Shown here: in pieces, positions 53,821-63,595 of the stretch
How positions within the stretch are numbered: the first letter of the stretch is position 1
How the letters are laid out: each line of letters starts with the position of its first letter
NCBI RefSeq assembly: GCF_025370935.1
Contig: NC_133491.1
Location: forward strand, 16,351,744 to 16,415,743
DNA: 64,000 nucleotides
Reading direction: 5' to 3'
Origin: Choristoneura fumiferana
Taxonomy: Eukaryota > Arthropoda > Insecta > Lepidoptera > Tortricidae
The notes under the pieces: model-generated
What the model was told of the DNA's origin: nothing
The model's input: the letters and a program-made list of their open reading frames with translations, nothing else
Databases searched by the model: none
Translations under genes and position numbers: made by a program

Positions 53821-54089
53821 CTTTCTCTCCGGGCTACCTTACGAATGTTCTCCCCACGCTACTGCGGGTTTGTACTCGCGGGTTCATTTTCGTGTCTGGT
53901 GAAGCTTGTGAGCATTGTTCCAATGGTACAATGGGCGTCTTGTCTCGTTCGTGGCGTTTAGTTAAAAATACCTGCTCTATTTCTAGTGCGACTGCAGTGC
54001 ACTCGTTATGAAGACAGGCGTCGGCTTGTACTGTTTTTACCCGACTACGGTTAGAAGTGTTATGATTTTAACAATCTAGCCAAGTATAA
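53821..54089. other. Background, no gene seen
   Basis: A moderately GC-rich stretch with a 66-codon frame (53811-54011) but no motif, and no splice context I would trust. Confidence 0.35.
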
Positions 54090-54325
54090 TTTACTAGCCT
54101 GTTGTCCGCGACTCTGTCTGCACTCTGCATAGAATTCATTTATCGCTATCCTGCGGGGACAGCTACGTATTTTCTGGGATAAAAACTCCTATGTCCTTCC
54201 CCGGGACTCTAAACTAGCTGTGTAAAGAATTTTATCTAAATTGGTTCAGTGGTTTAGACGTGATGAGGTAATAAACGCACAAACAGACTTACAAACTTTT
54301 GTATTTACAATAGTAGTGGGATTGA
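54090..54325 (+). repeat. Interspersed repeat, CTGTTGTCCGCGACTCTG type
   Basis: TAGCCTGTTGTCCGCGACTC, GGGATAAAAACTCCTATGTC, GACTCTAAACTAGCTGTG, GACGTGATGAGGTAATAAAC, ending GTATTTACAATAGTAGTGGG. Confidence 0.6.
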
Positions 54326-54735
54326 ATCAGGCGTTTGCGAAGGTCCATATCAATAAACAATAAACAATTATTTTGCTTACGTTTACGTTTGAGTTTGTTT
54401 GGTAGTGTGGTGACCGGTTGTGTTTGCTTTGAGAATGAACTCTGGTTGAATTCGAAACGCGTCAGTGTAGTACCATAAAGACGAGCAAATAGTGCCATCA
54501 GACCACTATCAAAATAAATCTTTTTCTTTCATTCAAAAGGATTACTCCCGTACAAATTCATCCAATCTTCAGCACGCCTAATGTGAGAATCCCAAACAAT
54601 AAGTTAAATCCGGAGGGCACGGCTCATTGGTCTAACGACCATCTGCCATTAACCACAGAGCTCCAAATCTCACACCATCTCCCCCGCAATACCTACAAAC
54701 TATTTTAAAAGAAGGGAGAATAGTAGTAGTTCATT
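54326..54735. other. Background, no gene seen
   Basis: AT-rich; nothing recognised. Confidence 0.35.
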
Positions 54736-55390
54736 ATATTCTGGCCGGTCATCGCTGCCCACCTCACCAATTTACAGTGACCCTTATATCTGACATACTC
54801 GTAGTGTTTACTCGCGACTTCGCACGCGTAAATCATTGTCTGTTGTTTTTATTTTTGTCTTTTTTTATTTTATTTTTTCCTACCTTTTTGGACATTGTGT
54901 AGTACTAAATTTACGTTTTATTTGGTGTGTTTCTGTTATGTTCATTGTATTTTTTTTAATGTGGCAATAAATGTCTTTTTTTTATTCTGGCCGGTGATCG
55001 CTGTCTCACTCACCAATTTACAGTGACCCTATATCTGACATAGTGTTTCCTCGCGGCTTCGCACGCGTAAATCATTACTTCCAACAGTTAAATTGAAATT
55101 CCGGGATTTTACTAGATTCACGTGGGAATTCCCATAAAACGTCAAGGTCTTTATTGACGTTGCATTATAAACAGCAGTGCCAAACTCCATGAGTACCCAG
55201 CGGATGAGATTTCGAGATTTTGTCCCGATCCCGTGGGAATATCGGGATAAAAAGTAGCCTATGTGTTATTCCAGATGTCCAGCTATCTACATACCAAATT
55301 TCATCTAAATCCAGCCAGACGTTTTAGCGTGAAGAAGTAACAAACAACAGACGCACACACCATACTCACAAACTTTCACATCCCATTAAT
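54736..55390 (+). repeat. Duplicated CTGGCCGGTCATCGCTG block joined to a larger repeat
   Basis: A block (TATTCTGGCCGGTCATCGCT ... TCGCACGCGTAAATCATTG, 54736-54842) recurs at 54983-55080 as TATTCTGGCCGGTGATCGCT. Between them is a T-rich stretch with GCAATAAATG. The second copy continues into the 6360/23715-type repeat (AATATCGGGATAAAAAGTAG, CAGATGTCCAGCTATCTACA, ACACACACCATACTC). Confidence 0.55.
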
Positions 55391-55394
55391 ATTA

Positions 55395-55615
55395 TCTAAA
55401 TGCGAAAGTTTGTAAGTCTGTTTGTTTGTTACCCGATCACGTCTAAAACTGCTGAACTGATTGAGATGAAATTCGGTATACACATAGTTTGAGTCCCGGG
55501 GAAGAACATTGAACATAGGATAGTTTTTATCCCGGGCAATTTGATAGTTCCCGCGAGATAGGTAGCGACGAATTCTACGTGGACAGAGTCGCCGGCAACA
55601 AGCTAGTTCATAATA
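55395..55615 (-). repeat. Interspersed repeat, minus orientation
   Basis: AAATGCGAAAGTTTGTAAGT, GTTACCCGATCACGTCTAAA, GAGTCCCGGGGAAGAACATT, AGTCGCCGGCAACAAGCTAG. Lies tail to tail with the preceding plus-strand repeat, sharing the TATTATCTAAATGCG junction. Confidence 0.6.
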
Positions 55616-57164
55616 TTAGAAAGAAGAAAGAAAGAAGACATTTATTCATTAACACAGAAGACACACAAATATAATAAAATTTACACAAATAAACCAAAAA
55701 AAAGAAAAAAGAAAAAATATTATTATTTAGGATTACGTTCCCTAAAGACTTTAAAGATAGTTCAAAAGCAAAGGAAGGGGAAGGTCTTCGTATTTTGGCT
55801 GTCTCACCAGTGCTTAGTATTTAGTAGCATTTTATACAGACCCCTACATCTTGCACCATTTCTCCTCGAGACACGGAAATGGTTTAAAAGGCAGGGGGAG
55901 TGCTAGACCATTATTCGCTGGCCGGTCTACCACGCAAAGCGGCCATTTTCTTTCTGATTGCCTGTGGGAACTGTCTGATTTGGTGTAATTTAGAATTGAG
56001 TAAAAAATGGTCTTAGCTCCGGAACGTGTTGTTTTTGGGTAATAACTGCTCAAGATAGTTAATGGATGAAAGGATTGGTTAGTTCAGTTTAAAACTGGAG
56101 GTTTTGGCTACATTTTAAATGTAGTGTATTGTATTGTATTGTGTAACTGACGATCTACAAAGGCGAACTAATCCCATAAGGGGTCTATTTGAACCTTTGA
56201 ACGATTGACAGGACAACTGAAACATGAGCAGACACGTAAATACACACACTCACACAGCACACACACACGCTCGCACACACATACTCACAATTTTTTCATT
56301 TATAATATTAGTACAATGTTTGTTTAGATGCGAAACCATCAAAATTCCACATAGTCTTTCAATTTTTTTTCACGCGTATGTTCAGTGTTGGCTACAGTAT
56401 AAAGTTACGAGTAAATGCTAGTTTGCCACAGGCGGGTCAGGTTAAATGATTAGCTAATGACGTAACCATGGCTACTTGCCATTTAACTAGTAAGCAAATA
56501 CTTTATTCAACCTTACACATAAAACCCAGCACACACTACAAAGTTATGTACAGTTATAGACAGAGCGTAACTTTTGGTAAACAATCTAAGAGTAAATAAT
56601 TGATTGATTTATATTAGACGTTACTTTGTGGAGTTTCATATTAAAGTCAAAATGTAATTTAGGGTATAACAAGCATTTATAAATGTTAAACAATCGTCAG
56701 TTTTATTGAACGACTATCATTAATGTGTTTGTAAGTTAACGTTATATTTATTTTTATTCCCCTTGTGGGTGCGTTGCGTAGGTACGTAGGTACTAAGATT
56801 TGATTAAATTGTTAGATTTTTTTTATTTACAAAAAAAGCCGTCGATTTCCTAATTTTAATGTTGTATTTTCGCCATTCACCGTTTATGGGTTATTGGAAA
56901 GTGGAACTAATCCCGTATTTGCCAGCACCCAGGGTCCGTTGACGCGTGAACGTAACCAAAACTGTTACTAACGCATTTATGTGTGAAATGAACTATATAA
57001 TGAATTTAAAAGGAAAACTCTCACAGCCCTACAGCGCGTGGCCGATTTTTTACAAGCATATTTATCGTATCACATGCAATGCAAATGTATCTTTTTTCAC
57101 CCACAATAATACTGTTTATTTATTTCTGTTTAAATAGATTGCCTGGATGAAATCGCTCTGAAAC
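55616..57164. other. Background with low-complexity tracts
   Basis: A-rich tract at 55620-55725; TGTATTGTATTGTATTGTG and AAAGGCGAACTAATCCC at 56128-56175 (possible old LINE end); (CA)n at 56243-56285. No exon supported. Confidence 0.4.
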
Positions 57165-57225
57165 GATAAGGCCGCCTATTGCTAACCTTGTAAATTACAT
57201 ACGAGTAAAACACAAGTTACCAACA
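57165..57225 (+). repeat. Possible retroposon 3' end (AAACGATAAGGCCGCCTATT)
   Basis: AAATCGCTCTGAAACGATAA and GGCCGCCTATTGCTAACCTT resemble 3600-3720. Confidence 0.35.
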
Positions 57226-57244
57226 ACAAGTTATATGTAATTAT

Positions 57245-57375
57245 CTCTCTATGTAGACCGCTATGTGTGTCTGTCTGTGGCTCCAAACGCCTCTTAAACG
57301 GGTGGATCGATTTTAATGTGGTTTTATTATTTGAAATCAAGTTTTCTAGCGATGGTTCTTAGATATGTTTCACAG
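57245..57375 (+). repeat. Interspersed repeat, TAAACGGGTGGATCGATTTT type
   Basis: GACCGCTATGTGTGTCTGTC, CTTAAACGGGTGGATCGATT, TTCTAGCGATGGTTCTTAGA. Truncated member of the 1847 type. Confidence 0.6.
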
Positions 57376-57924
57376 TCATAGTATTGTATTGTAATATGGT
57401 AAGTTAAGTTAAGAGCTTGTATAAACATTCCTTTGTACGTAATTACGTAATTCTACACTTAATTACGCTCGTGTCGTTCTACACCCAGCTTTACAGTTGA
57501 ACGCGTACCGACCTTGCGCACCTTAGCGTTACCGTAACACGATATTGCTTTGAATTGTAACAACGAAATAATTGTTTTTGTAATTTTAGATCAGTTTTCC
57601 GTTTGTGGTTTAAAAAAAAACTAATGACCGGGGTGTCTGTAAAAAAATGCTATTTCTCAAGAAGCTCAAGTAAATCATAGCTATAGCTATGTAAGGGTGA
57701 CAATTTAGCGCCTACGGCAACATTGGGTAGTTTCTTGTGTATCAAAAATATTATTTTACCTATCCCAGACTTAGATTATATTATAGATATATGAAAATAT
57801 AGCCTGTTGAAGTTCCACGTGACGGGCCCCCCACGCCTGAACTTTGACGCGCTCCATCTTTGTAATTTTTTTTTGATTGACAAAATAAAAATACGTACTT
57901 TAATCATGTCATATTTACCAGCAA
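57376..57924. other. Background, no gene seen
   Basis: AT-rich; 57800-57870 has CACGTGACGGGCCCCCCACG, no exon evidence. Confidence 0.4.
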
Positions 57925-58150
57925 ATTCAAATTTAAATCGTTTATTCTGTAAATAGGCCGTAATGGGCTCTTTTACACGTATTGTTTTGTACTACCAGCG
58001 CTTTCGGAAAGACCATCATTGCCAAGAAGAATGCGCCGCGAGAAACTTGGCAGTAAAACATTTTTTGTATATAATTAAGTACAGATAAAATACTTATGAC
58101 GTACAGTATAAAATTAAAGTAAAAAAATACACGATTAATAATAATAATAA
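57925..58150 (-). mobile_element. GAATTT-tail retroposon 3' end
   Basis: AAATTCAAATTTAAATCG at the left, GGCCGTAATGGGCTCTTTTA, CTACCAGCGCTTTCGGAAAG and GCCAAGAAGAATGCGCCGCG. Minus orientation, 5'-truncated near ATAATAATAATAATACAG. Confidence 0.7.
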
Positions 58151-58154
58151 TACA

Positions 58155-58272
58155 GGTCAGCCTCCAGCCAGCCAGCCAGCGATCCTCTTAAGGTCTGGCG
58201 GCGGATGGATGCGAGGGGCTGACAGTGTTGTGGCGATGCCCCAGCAGTGGACTGCTGTAGGCTGATGATGAG
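58155..58272 (+). mobile_element. LINE 3' end fragment
   Basis: GGATGCGAGGGGCTGACAGT, GTGGCGATGCCCCAGCAGTG and GACTGCTGTAGGCTGATGAT: the last codons and GATGATGA end of an RTE-like LINE of a different subfamily. Confidence 0.55.
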
Positions 58273-58279
58273 GGTCAGC

Positions 58280-58405
58280 CTATTATTCCATCCATCCATC
58301 TATCCCAGCCTATATATGTCCCACTGCTGGGCACAGGCCTCCTCTCAGAACGAGAGGGCTTGGGCCGTAGTTCCCAACGCGGGCCCAGTGCGGATTCGGA
58401 ACTTA
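58280..58405 (-). mobile_element. SINE 3' fragment
   Basis: ATCCATCCATCTATCCCAGC, CACTGCTGGGCACAGGCCTC and AACGCGGGCCCAGTGCGGAT. Ends at GGAACTTATAA, 5'-truncated. Confidence 0.75.
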
Positions 58406-58629
58406 TAATTATCAACAGACTTTAAAATTCGCTATCTCATTTATTCATACTTTAGGCCTCGAGCATTGTTTACTTCACTGGTTCGATGCCCCGACATTAA
58501 CACTCAATTTATTTGTCGGGATCTGATTACTTCTTTGTTCCCAGTTTCATTAATAACACGGGTTAATTTGCATTCATTAGCGCGGAACACACGTATCATT
58601 TTATTTATCATGCTTTCTCAGTTAGCTTC

Positions 58630-58805
58630 AGAGTCCAATATCTTAAAAACGTCTGAACCGATTTTGATAATACATGTCTAAGAACCATCGCTAGGAAACC
58701 TGCTTTCAAATAAAAGAAACTCATTCAAATCGGTTCACCCGTTTAAGAGCTATGGTGCCACAAACAGACAGACAGACACACGCGGTCAAACTTATAACAC
58801 CCCTA
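58630..58805 (-). repeat. Interspersed repeat, TTATAACACCCC type
   Basis: GTCTGAACCGATTTTGATAA, CTAAGAACCATCGCTAGGAA, TTCACCCGTTTAAGAGCTAT, GTGCCACAAACAGACAGACA, CTTATAACACCCCTAC. Confidence 0.65.
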
Positions 58806-58889
58806 CATTGCTCTGAACTAAAACTAGATTAAAATGAAATAAACTAAAATTTATTTGAATTTTTATCGTTTAATAATAAAAAAAATATA

Positions 58890-59145
58890 TATAACGGGAC
58901 AATTAACACCAATTAACCTAGTCCCAAAGTAAGCTTAGCAAAGCTTGTGTTATGGGTACTAAGCAACGGATAAATATAATTATATAGATAGATACATACT
59001 TAAATACATATTAAACACCCAAGACCCGAGAACAAACATTCGTATTTTTCATACAAATATCTGCCCCGACACGGGAATCGAACCCGGGACCTCAAGCTTC
59101 GTAGTCAGGTTCTCTAACCACTAGGCCATCTGGTCGTCAAATCGG
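58890..59145 (-). mobile_element. tRNA-derived SINE, GGTTAGAGAACCTGAC family
   Basis: Minus orientation, near full length: B box complement GGAATCGAACCC at about 59080, GTCAGGTTCTCTAACCACTA (box A side), TAGTCCCAAAGTAAGCTTAG at the 3' side. Better kept than 22588. Confidence 0.85.
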
Positions 59146-59260
59146 AATCGTTTGAATGTGAATAGTTTCAATTACTTAGGTCGCATTGTCACCAAGTAAG
59201 GATAATATGATGAGTGTATCCTAGGGAAGTCGAGGGAACACTCTTCAAATATTGTAGGGA

Positions 59261-59407
59261 CACCTGTACCACTACCATGAGTTTACAGTGACCGTACTCG
59301 ATAGCGACGGCGTAAATTATTTGTAGAATTGTACAGCGCCTCTACAAATAATTTACGCCGTCGCTATCGAGTACGGTCACTGTAAACTCATGGTAGTGGT
59401 GCTGGTG
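59261..59407. repeat. Near-perfect hairpin, 67-bp stem and 13-base loop
   Basis: 59268-59327 (ACCACTACCATGAGTTTACA ... TTTGTAGA) is exactly complemented by 59341-59400; the arms extend seven more bases with two or three mismatches. Loop ATTGTACAGCGCC. Could be a young foldback MITE or a source of hairpin RNA. No other copy is seen in the window. Confidence 0.85.
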
Positions 59408-59417
59408 ATTTGGGTAT

Positions 59418-59515
59418 CATCATCATCATCAGCCGGAAGACGTCCACTGCTGAACAAAAGCCTCCCCTTAGAGCGCCACAATGAACGACAACTCGCCACT
59501 TGCATCCACCGGGTA
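59418..59515 (-). mobile_element. RTE-type LINE 3' end
   Basis: CATCATCATCATCAGCCGGA, AGACGTCCACTGCTGAACAA, CCTCCCCTTAGAGCGCCACA, CGACAACTCGCCACTTGCAT. Same subfamily as 14040. Confidence 0.7.
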
Positions 59516-59754
59516 TATATTTAGTAGTAAATACCCTCATATAGTCTTTATTTTTGTTCTTTATTAGTAACCAAGCTTCTTTATAATAATAATAATAATA
59601 ATAAAAGCCTTTTTATTTCCAATAGCAAGTTGATTTACATTTTTTTATTATTAATTTTTCATGTTTTTCATGCGTAAAACATTTTTTCCTTTTTTTAAAT
59701 AAATTAATAATTGATTCGATTTCTGCTTATTTCTTATTTGGCTGTCCATTTGTG

Positions 59755-59872
59755 GACTTAGGCCTCCTCCATCTCTTGCCATGTGTCTCTGTCAGCGGCG
59801 GATCTGGTCCAGGTAACGCCTGCCACAGCCTCCACATCGTCGCGCCAGCGGCGGCACGGGCAACCGCTTCTT
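59755..59872 (-). mobile_element. LINE C-terminal fragment (RWRDDV type)
   Basis: Minus strand reads GCPCRRWRDDVEAVAGVTWT then RSAADRDTWQEMEEA and a stop, matching the end of an RTE-like ORF of another subfamily than 84-330 (tail with ATWQEMEEA-like ending). Truncated at its 5' side. Confidence 0.75.
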
Positions 59873-59943
59873 TATAGATAGGTACCGTCAGAGGTGTCTT
59901 TACCTATAGTGCAGGGTGTGCGTTGCACACGGGCGCAGCGGTG

Positions 59944-60177
59944 TTAGGGGCGCCGGCCGCGGCACTTTGTACCTATTCCATTTTGACCGCGCGCTTCCTT
60001 GATGGCGCTAAAGTAATAATTGCACACGAGCGCTACATAGGCTAAAGACGCCGCTGGGTACCGTGTAATATCCTCTTTTGCATGGCTTTCGATTGTCGCA
60101 TCTAGGCCGTCGCCATTACCATTTTGTTCCGTCTCTAGGGACATACCATGATTATTTTGGCTCAACGTCTGACTCAT
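59944..60177 (-). CDS. Hypothetical small ORF, status unknown
   Basis: Minus-strand frame of 77 codons from an ATG at 60177: begins MSQTLSQNNHGMSLETEQ, is polar and acidic at first (ESHAKEDITRYP), then has a short hydrophobic run (AASLAYVALVC) and a basic end. It is GC-richer than its flanks. GTATGT just after codon 11 and other GTs could be donors if this is a first coding exon. I recognise no family. It may equally be part of an old element. Confidence 0.2.
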   Translation of the reverse strand: MSQTLSQNNHGMSLETEQNGNGDGLDATIESHAKEDITRYPAASLAYVALVCNYYFSAIKEARGQNGIGTKCRGRRP

Positions 60178-60544
60178 TCGTCAAAGTAACTTTAAAATTG
60201 AAATGTTTTTTATTAACTACAACAATGGGCCACTAAGCATGTATAAAGCACACCGCATAAGGCTATTTAGCATTTCTTGTCAGTGTCTCTTACCCGTTAT
60301 TATGAGTGTCTTGTCATGCCATGCAAAACAGTTACCGACCAGCTGTACTTAAACCATTTGACCCTTGGAACCTAGCGTTCAGTTACATGGACCAAAAGCT
60401 CATGTCAAACTGGTTGGCTCGTGCAAGGACATTTTCAAAGCATGCATTGAGTGCATAATGATGTATTGCGCGTTGCATTAGTAATGTGCTGCAAATGGTA
60501 TGGGATTTCATATTTTGTCTTTCAACAAAGGAATTGCTTATGAA
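60178..60544. other. Background, no gene seen
   Basis: AT-rich, no repeat recognised. Would contain the upstream region of the small ORF, but no core promoter is evident. Confidence 0.35.
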
Positions 60545-60668
60545 GGGAAGGCACGTAGAATAGATGGTCGTTTAGGCCGAAAAGTTCGCGAATGGACACC
60601 GCGGATGGCAAGCTCAAAGTAGGACGTCCACCGACGAGATGGACGGATGACCTGGTTAAAGCCGCGGA
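60545..60668 (+). mobile_element. RTE-type LINE C-terminal fragment
   Basis: Reads RRMDGRLGRKVREWTPRMAS then frameshifted equivalents of VGRPPTRWTDDLVKAA. Cut by the repeat at 60669. Confidence 0.75.
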
Positions 60669-60890
60669 TTTTAACCCTCGAGGCAAACAAAGGGGTGTTA
60701 TAAGTTTGACCGCTGTGTGTCTGTCTGTGGCATCGTAGCTCTTAAACGGGTGGACCAATTTGGACCAATTAAACGGGTGGTTCAATCAAAATTGTTTCAG
60801 CCGTTAATGAGATATTGAACTTTGAAGTGACAACTTTTTCCAACTTTTTGTTGGTTAGGTTATTTTGAAGTCGGTTAAAAATACCTACAC
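60669..60890 (+). repeat. Interspersed repeat, GGTGTTATAAGTTTGACCGC type
   Basis: AACCCTCGAGGCAAACAAAG, GGCATCGTAGCTCTTAAACG, a duplicated TTTGGACCAATT word, TTGAACTTTGAAGTGACAAC and TTGAAGTCGGTTAAAAA. Confidence 0.65.
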
Positions 60891-60934
60891 TAGAAGAACA
60901 AGGGTCACCGACAACTCAAGCGAATTATTTAGCT

Positions 60935-61135
60935 CGTTGAAGTGGCAATGGGCAGGCCATCACGGAGAATAAATGGCCGTAGGGGCCGAAAAGTTCTCGA
61001 ATCGGCAAGCGCAGCGTAGGACGTTCAAAGCTGAGGGTTCACGGTGGATGCAGGCCGCTTCCAACCGAAGCAACTGGAGGTCTGCGGGGGAAGCAGTCCA
61101 ACAGTGGACGTCCGACGGCTGAGATGATGATGATG
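60935..61135 (+). mobile_element. RTE-type LINE C-terminal fragment
   Basis: TTGAAGTGGCAATGGGCAGG (LKWQWAG), GCCGAAAAGTTCTCGAATCG, AGCGCAGCGTAGGACGTTC, CAGTGGACGTCCGACGGCTG and GATGATGATGATT. Closest to 84-330, with internal deletions. Confidence 0.75.
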
Positions 61136-61454
61136 ATTATGACATAATAAGAATAAATTTACCTAGATTTCTAACGACATTGAAAACAAATCGTTGCTAT
61201 TTCTTAATGTTATTCATTCGGCTGGTTTTTCCAACCTTCACCGGAATTCTAGTTTTCCATTCACTCCAAGTTGGCAAGCTGACAAATCGATACAGACTTA
61301 TTTTGTGGGTTTACCTGCTTTATGGTCTAAGGTAGGAATCCATACTTACTAATATTATAAATAATAAATATTATAACTTACTAATATTATTATTAATTAG
61401 TTTAAAATAATTATTGATTATAAATATGTATCTTAGTATTGTAAGGTGTATATG
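61136..61454. other. Background, no gene seen
   Basis: AT-rich with ATTATTATA-like tracts at 61350-61410. Confidence 0.4.
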
Positions 61455-61640
61455 TAATATTATTATAAATGCGAAAGTGCGTGTCTTTGTATGTTTGTCC
61501 GTCTTTCACGTCGAAACGGAGCGACGGATCGAAATGATTTTTGGCAGAGCTATAGTTCATGTGCCAGAGAGTGACATAGGTTACTTTTTATCCCGGAAAA
61601 ATGCACAGTTCCCGAGGGAACAGATTTTTTGAATTTTCAA
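61455..61640 (-). repeat. Interspersed repeat, ACCCGCGGCTCCGCC type, truncated
   Basis: TATTATAAATGCGAAAGTGC, GTCTTTCACGTCGAAACGGA, AGTGACATAGGTTACTTTTT, GCACAGTTCCCGAGGGAACA. Stops before the GC-rich end. Confidence 0.65.
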
Positions 61641-62127
61641 TAACATAGAGGATTATATTAAAATCAAAAAATAATCTTTATACACATAATGGAGGCTTAC
61701 TAAATATCAACTTTGGTCATGTTAATTGCACAAATGAAATCAACCGAGATCACAATAATATCAATACTTATAATAATAGACTTTTTCAATTGTAAATTAT
61801 GTGAGAGAAAAATCTGTAATTGCGGGCGATTCTCAGGATTTTTTGACGGAAATCAGGCTTTTTCTCCGGACTTTTGAATTTTTCATCTGGTAACCCCAGT
61901 CGCGGGTAGGCAAAGTAATTGTTTCTATTTCATTAAGTATTTGTACTCGTATTCTGGCGGCGTCAGTTCAAGAATGTCAACATGTCATGCGCAGGCGCCC
62001 CACATCGCACAATAGCCATTGACAATTGGTTTCGCGACCATTTTATAACTGTTCTAAAGGTATGCAGGCTGTTGATTAACACGGTTTAGTAAACTGTTTT
62101 TTTTTTAATAGCACGTATTATTAGACA
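61641..62127. other. Background, no gene seen
   Basis: AT-rich; nothing recognised. Confidence 0.4.
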
Positions 62128-62187
62128 CTAGCTGTTGCCCGCGACTCCGTACGCGGGAACTATGCAGGTTTCCCGGATAAAAAATAT
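62128..62187 (+). repeat. 5' part of an interspersed repeat, resumes at 63030
   Basis: CTAGCTGTTGCCCGCGACTC, GGGAACTATGCAGGTTTCCC, GGATAAAAAATATCCT. The continuation (AGTCCTTCCCCGAGACTCAA, GATGAGGCAACAAATAAACA, CTTTTATAATGTTAGTGAG) is at 63030-63178, after the inserted material. Confidence 0.65.
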
Positions 62188-62625
62188 CCTAAACGTAAGC
62201 GTCTTAAGCGCAAACTCGTCGACATGTGTATTCTTCCCATTTTGACCCACGGCGCACAGACTTGGTCATTGACTGAAGCTCAAAAGTCCAGCCTCAAGGT
62301 TTGCCAACGAGCAATGGAGCGCAGTATTCTGGGTGTTCGAAGAACTGATCGAATCAGAAACACGATAGTGCGCTCCAAGACTCGTATCACAGATGTGGGT
62401 GTCAAGACCGCCACGATGAAGTGGAACTGGGCCGGACATGTCTGCCGCATGCACCCGGACCGATGGGCACGGATCGTAACCGAATGGGATCCGAGGGATG
62501 GGCATAGGAGCAGAGGCAGACCCAAGAGGAGATGGCGGGACGACCTGAGCGCTTTTCAGCTCGATTGGCAGGTGCATGCCCAGGACAGGGAAGAGTGGCG
62601 GAGAAAAGGGAAGGCAAAAAAAAAA
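62188..62625 (+). mobile_element. RTE-type LINE, C-terminal part of the RT ORF
   Basis: Best preserved LINE coding piece here: an open frame from 62188 reads LVDMCILPILTHGAQTWSLT, QKSSLKVCQRAMERSILGV, ATMKWNWAGHVCRMHPDRWA and RSRGRPKRRWRDDLSAFQ over about 145 codons with no stop. This is the thumb and C-terminal tail of an RTE-type reverse transcriptase. The endonuclease, the RT core and the catalytic YADD-type box are absent (5' truncation), and a MITE cuts its end. Not functional. Confidence 0.9.
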
Positions 62626-63024
62626 GCGTCTACTGATCCGCATCGTACGCTTCAGGCGTATCGGATTTGTTGCTTTGTATACAAATGTGCGATCCGTACA
62701 GTGCGGATCAGTGGACGCACTTGTATGACTCTATACTAAGAATGCTACAATCGCTAATCCTGCCGTGAAGCAGCAGTGCTTGCACTGTTGTGTTTCGGCG
62801 TGGAGAGTAAGACAGCCGGTGAAATTACTGGCACGTGAGGTATCCCATCTTGGGCCTCTAGGTTGGCAACGCATCTGCAATCCCCCTGGTGTTGCAGATG
62901 TTTATGGGCGGTGGTGATCTCTTACCATCAGGAGACCCACTTGTACGTTCGCCATCCAGTCGAATAAAAAAAAAAACAGTTTGATGCGATACGATCGAAG
63001 TGTACGATGCGGATCAGTGGACGC
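62626..63024. mobile_element. MITE, GCGTCTACTGATCCGCATCG ends, split by a retroposon
   Basis: Left GCGTCTACTGATCCGCATCG (62626), right inverse CGATGCGGATCAGTGGACGC ending at 63024. A third, inverted copy of the end word is at 62701-62718 (GTGCGGATCAGTGGACGC), so the first 93 bp also form a hairpin. A retroposon (62751-62985) lies inside. Confidence 0.7.
62751..62985 (+). mobile_element. Retroposon 3' region, poly-A tailed
   Basis: TCGCTAATCCTGCCGTGAAG, CAGCAGTGCTTGCACTGTTG, GAGGTATCCCATCTTGGGCC, CCACTTGTACGTTCGCCATC, CAGTCGAATAAAAAAAAAAA. The only plus-strand member of the 3773 family here, with the A-tail read directly. Confidence 0.8.
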
Positions 63025-63025
63025 T

Positions 63026-63112
63026 TACCAAGTCCTTCCCCGAGACTCAAGTTATACCAAGTCCTTCCCCGAGACTCAAGTTATACCAAGTCCTTCCCCG
63101 AGACTCAAGTTA
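63026..63112. repeat. Three tandem copies of a 29-bp unit
   Basis: TACCAAGTCCTTCCCCGAGA then CTCAAGTTA starts at 63026, 63055 and 63084, identical in all three. It triplicates a segment normally single in this repeat type. Confidence 0.9.
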
Positions 63113-63178
63113 TCTGTGATGAGGCAACAAATAAACAAACAGACTTCTAAACTTTGGCTTTTATAATGTTAGTGAGAT

Positions 63179-63344
63179 GTTGCTGCGGGATTATCTGGGA
63201 TTGCGACTAACTTTAATTAGCAGGGGGGGGGGGCGATAGTAGGCATATGACCCCTCCTCTCTTGTTGAGATGTCGTGTGATTCAGAGACAAATAAAAACA
63301 AAGAATTAATAGTATAAAATTACTAAATAAACCTAACCTACGAA
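63179..63344. other. Background with a G-run
   Basis: GGGGGGGGGG-type run at about 63223-63233. No gene. Confidence 0.4.
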
Positions 63345-63595
63345 AAGTTTGAAAACCCCCGACATTGTCACTTCAAAGTTTGATATCTCAAAAATGGCTG
63401 AACCGATTTTAATGAAACATGTCTAAGAACCATCGCTAGAAAACCTGCTTTCAAATAAAAAAACCGCGTTCAAATCGGTTCACCCGTTTAAAAGCTACGG
63501 TGTCACAGACAGACACATAGACAGTCTCACATACACAGATACACACATAGCGGTCAAACTTATAACACCCCTCTTTTTGCGTCGGGGGTTAAAAA
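63345..63595 (-). repeat. Interspersed repeat, TTATAACACCCCTCTTTTTG type
   Basis: GAAAACCCCCGACATTGTCA, GGCTGAACCGATTTTAATGA, CTAAGAACCATCGCTAGAAA, GTTCACCCGTTTAAAAGCTA, ending CTTATAACACCCCTCTTTTT and GCGTCGGGGGTTAAAAA. The most complete member of this type in the window. Confidence 0.7.

Noticed and set aside
56243..56285. CA-rich tract as a regulatory site
   Set aside because: Simple microsatellite typical of the 3' part of nearby interspersed repeats.
62266..62643. 125-codon minus-strand frame
   Set aside because: It is the shadow of the RTE reverse transcriptase frame on the plus strand.
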